Below, piece by piece: positions 13,402 to 13,824 of a DNA stretch of 13,824 nt (position 1 is the stretch's first letter; each line of letters opens with the position of its first letter). Made by a program: the position numbers and the translations under genes. This stretch comes from Methylococcales bacterium (GTDB lineage: Bacteria > Pseudomonadota > Gammaproteobacteria > Methylococcales > Methylomonadaceae). The stretch is from the NCBI GenBank assembly GCA_009692395.1, contig SHZG01000037.1, forward strand, positions 1-13,824, given 5' to 3'. Under the pieces are notes generated by a model. The model worked only from the letters and a program-made list of their open reading frames with translations, searched no databases and was not told the DNA's origin.

Positions 13402-13653
13402 GAAATACTATGCTCTCGCTGGCTGCTTTGTCAGGGCTATTCTACCGAGTAATGTGTGGTTTGTAGAGGCTAGAAAATTCTATTGTTAGCTGTATGTGTA
13501 CGCGGATAAAGGCTATCTCCACAGTGGCGACATACAAATGGCTACCGTAACTCGATATGAATGTTTATGTTATTTCTGTGCTGGATTCTATTGCCAAAAG
13601 TTGATATTTTGCGTGCGTGCGTTTAAATTTTCACCAACACGATAAAAACCATT
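13402..13653. other. Intergenic stretch between the kinase and the right-hand IS1-family element
   Basis: Apart from the promoter candidate at 13439-13467, I see no supportable gene on either strand. A short GCGTGCGTGCG tandem lies at about 13613-13622. The stretch ends at the IS left inverted repeat at 13654. Confidence 0.5.
13439..13467 (-). promoter_or_regulatory. Possible sigma70-type promoter for the kinase gene
   Basis: On the minus strand TCTACA (13467 to 13462) and TAGAAT (13444 to 13439) are spaced exactly 17 bases apart, with the -10 about 38 bases ahead of ATG 13401. Each has 4 to 5 consensus matches. This would transcribe kinase, small membrane gene, vWA, phosphatase and possibly holB onward. 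Confidence 0.4.
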
Positions 13654-13824
13654 GGTAGTGGATTAAATCTGTGAGGATAGATTAAAATCACGGGCAGAAT
13701 AAAATCACACTTACCTAAAAGACCTTATGAGCTGCTACCAAGAAATCACCTGTCCATTCTGTAAAAGTAACCAGATTGGCAAGTCAGGACGCAATGCAAC
13801 GGGAGAGCCACGTTACCGTTGTCG
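13654..13824 (+). mobile_element. 5' end of a second IS1-family element, cut by the window edge
   Basis: The left terminal repeat GGTAGTGGATTAAATCTGT (13654-13672) matches the inverted right end of the element at 131-149 in 17 of 19 bases. The first transposase gene starts 55 bases inside. Orientation is the same as the left-hand element. Confidence 0.8.
13727..13824 (+). CDS. IS1-family InsA-like protein, N-terminal fragment (partial)
   Basis: ATG 13727 begins MSCYQEITCPFCKSNQIGKS, GRNATGEPRYRC and then leaves the window. Two cysteines in C-P-F-C and a later Cys form the start of the zinc-binding domain that in IS1 lets InsA bind the element's ends. In IS1 InsA represses transposition, and a frameshift to insB makes the active InsAB' transposase. 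Only 32 residues are visible, so the frameshift site and catalytic part cannot be checked. No clear Shine-Dalgarno is seen before the ATG. Confidence 0.8.
   Translation, partial: MSCYQEITCPFCKSNQIGKSGRNATGEPRYRC

Noticed and set aside
150..13653. IS1-bounded composite transposon carrying the whole segment
   Set aside because: The cargo is mostly core genes (pnp, rpsO, truB, holB); flanking IS copies or a contig ending in repeats explain the edges more simply.
1..13824. CRISPR arrays, rRNA or tRNA genes
   Set aside because: No regularly spaced repeats with unique spacers, and no rRNA segment or tRNA cloverleaf could be recognised.

Overview
The window looks like a piece of a gammaproteobacterial chromosome. 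The supports are the order rbfA-truB-rpsO-pnp (the tail of the metY-rimP-nusA-infB operon), the order holB-pilZ-tatD (pilZ beside holB, as in Pseudomonas), and protein sequences of gammaproteobacterial type. Moderate GC, many dispersed palindromic repeats in the gaps and decayed toxin-antitoxin genes resemble filamentous sulfur oxidisers (Beggiatoa/Thiothrix type), but I cannot place the genus.

Layout, left to right. The window begins inside the 3' end of an IS1-family element (1-149) and ends inside the 5' end of another in the same orientation (13654-13824). Their terminal inverted repeats match at 17 of 19 bases. Apart from these and one + strand gene, everything is on the minus strand. 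Positions 255-3684 hold pnp, rpsO and truB, intact. Between truB and rbfA lies an accessory island of about 1.8 kb: a decayed RelE-like toxin, its decayed antitoxin and an XRE-type regulator with three in-frame TGA codons (all minus), then an intact unknown 173-residue gene on + with a strong terminator. rbfA follows as a one-base frameshifted copy between two copies of an 86-87 bp repeat. Next are a beta-hydroxyacid dehydrogenase, an inositol-monophosphatase-family gene, tatD, pilZ and holB.

Upstream of holB, where tmk is common, there is instead a phospho-signalling triad: a PP2C phosphatase overlapping holB by 4 bases, a TerY/YegL-type vWA protein, and, further upstream, a YegI-type Ser/Thr kinase. 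This is the TerY-P triad arrangement, like yegI-yegK-yegL of E. coli. The phosphatase and vWA protein are intact with complete metal-binding motifs. The kinase is split by a frameshift and a TGA stop. A small membrane-protein gene between kinase and vWA, readable only through a TAG that replaces a codon where Trp would fit, is also broken.

A theme of the window is genes broken by single changes beside intact core genes. Three genes (rbfA, the toxin, the antitoxin) each need a -1 shift at a five-base A or T run, and two of these sites share the 11-mer CTAAAAAGACA. Longer runs in pnp, rpsO, tatD and others are in frame, so a general homopolymer undercall is not an obvious explanation. Nearly every intergenic gap carries its own family of palindromic repeat, several touching stop codons.
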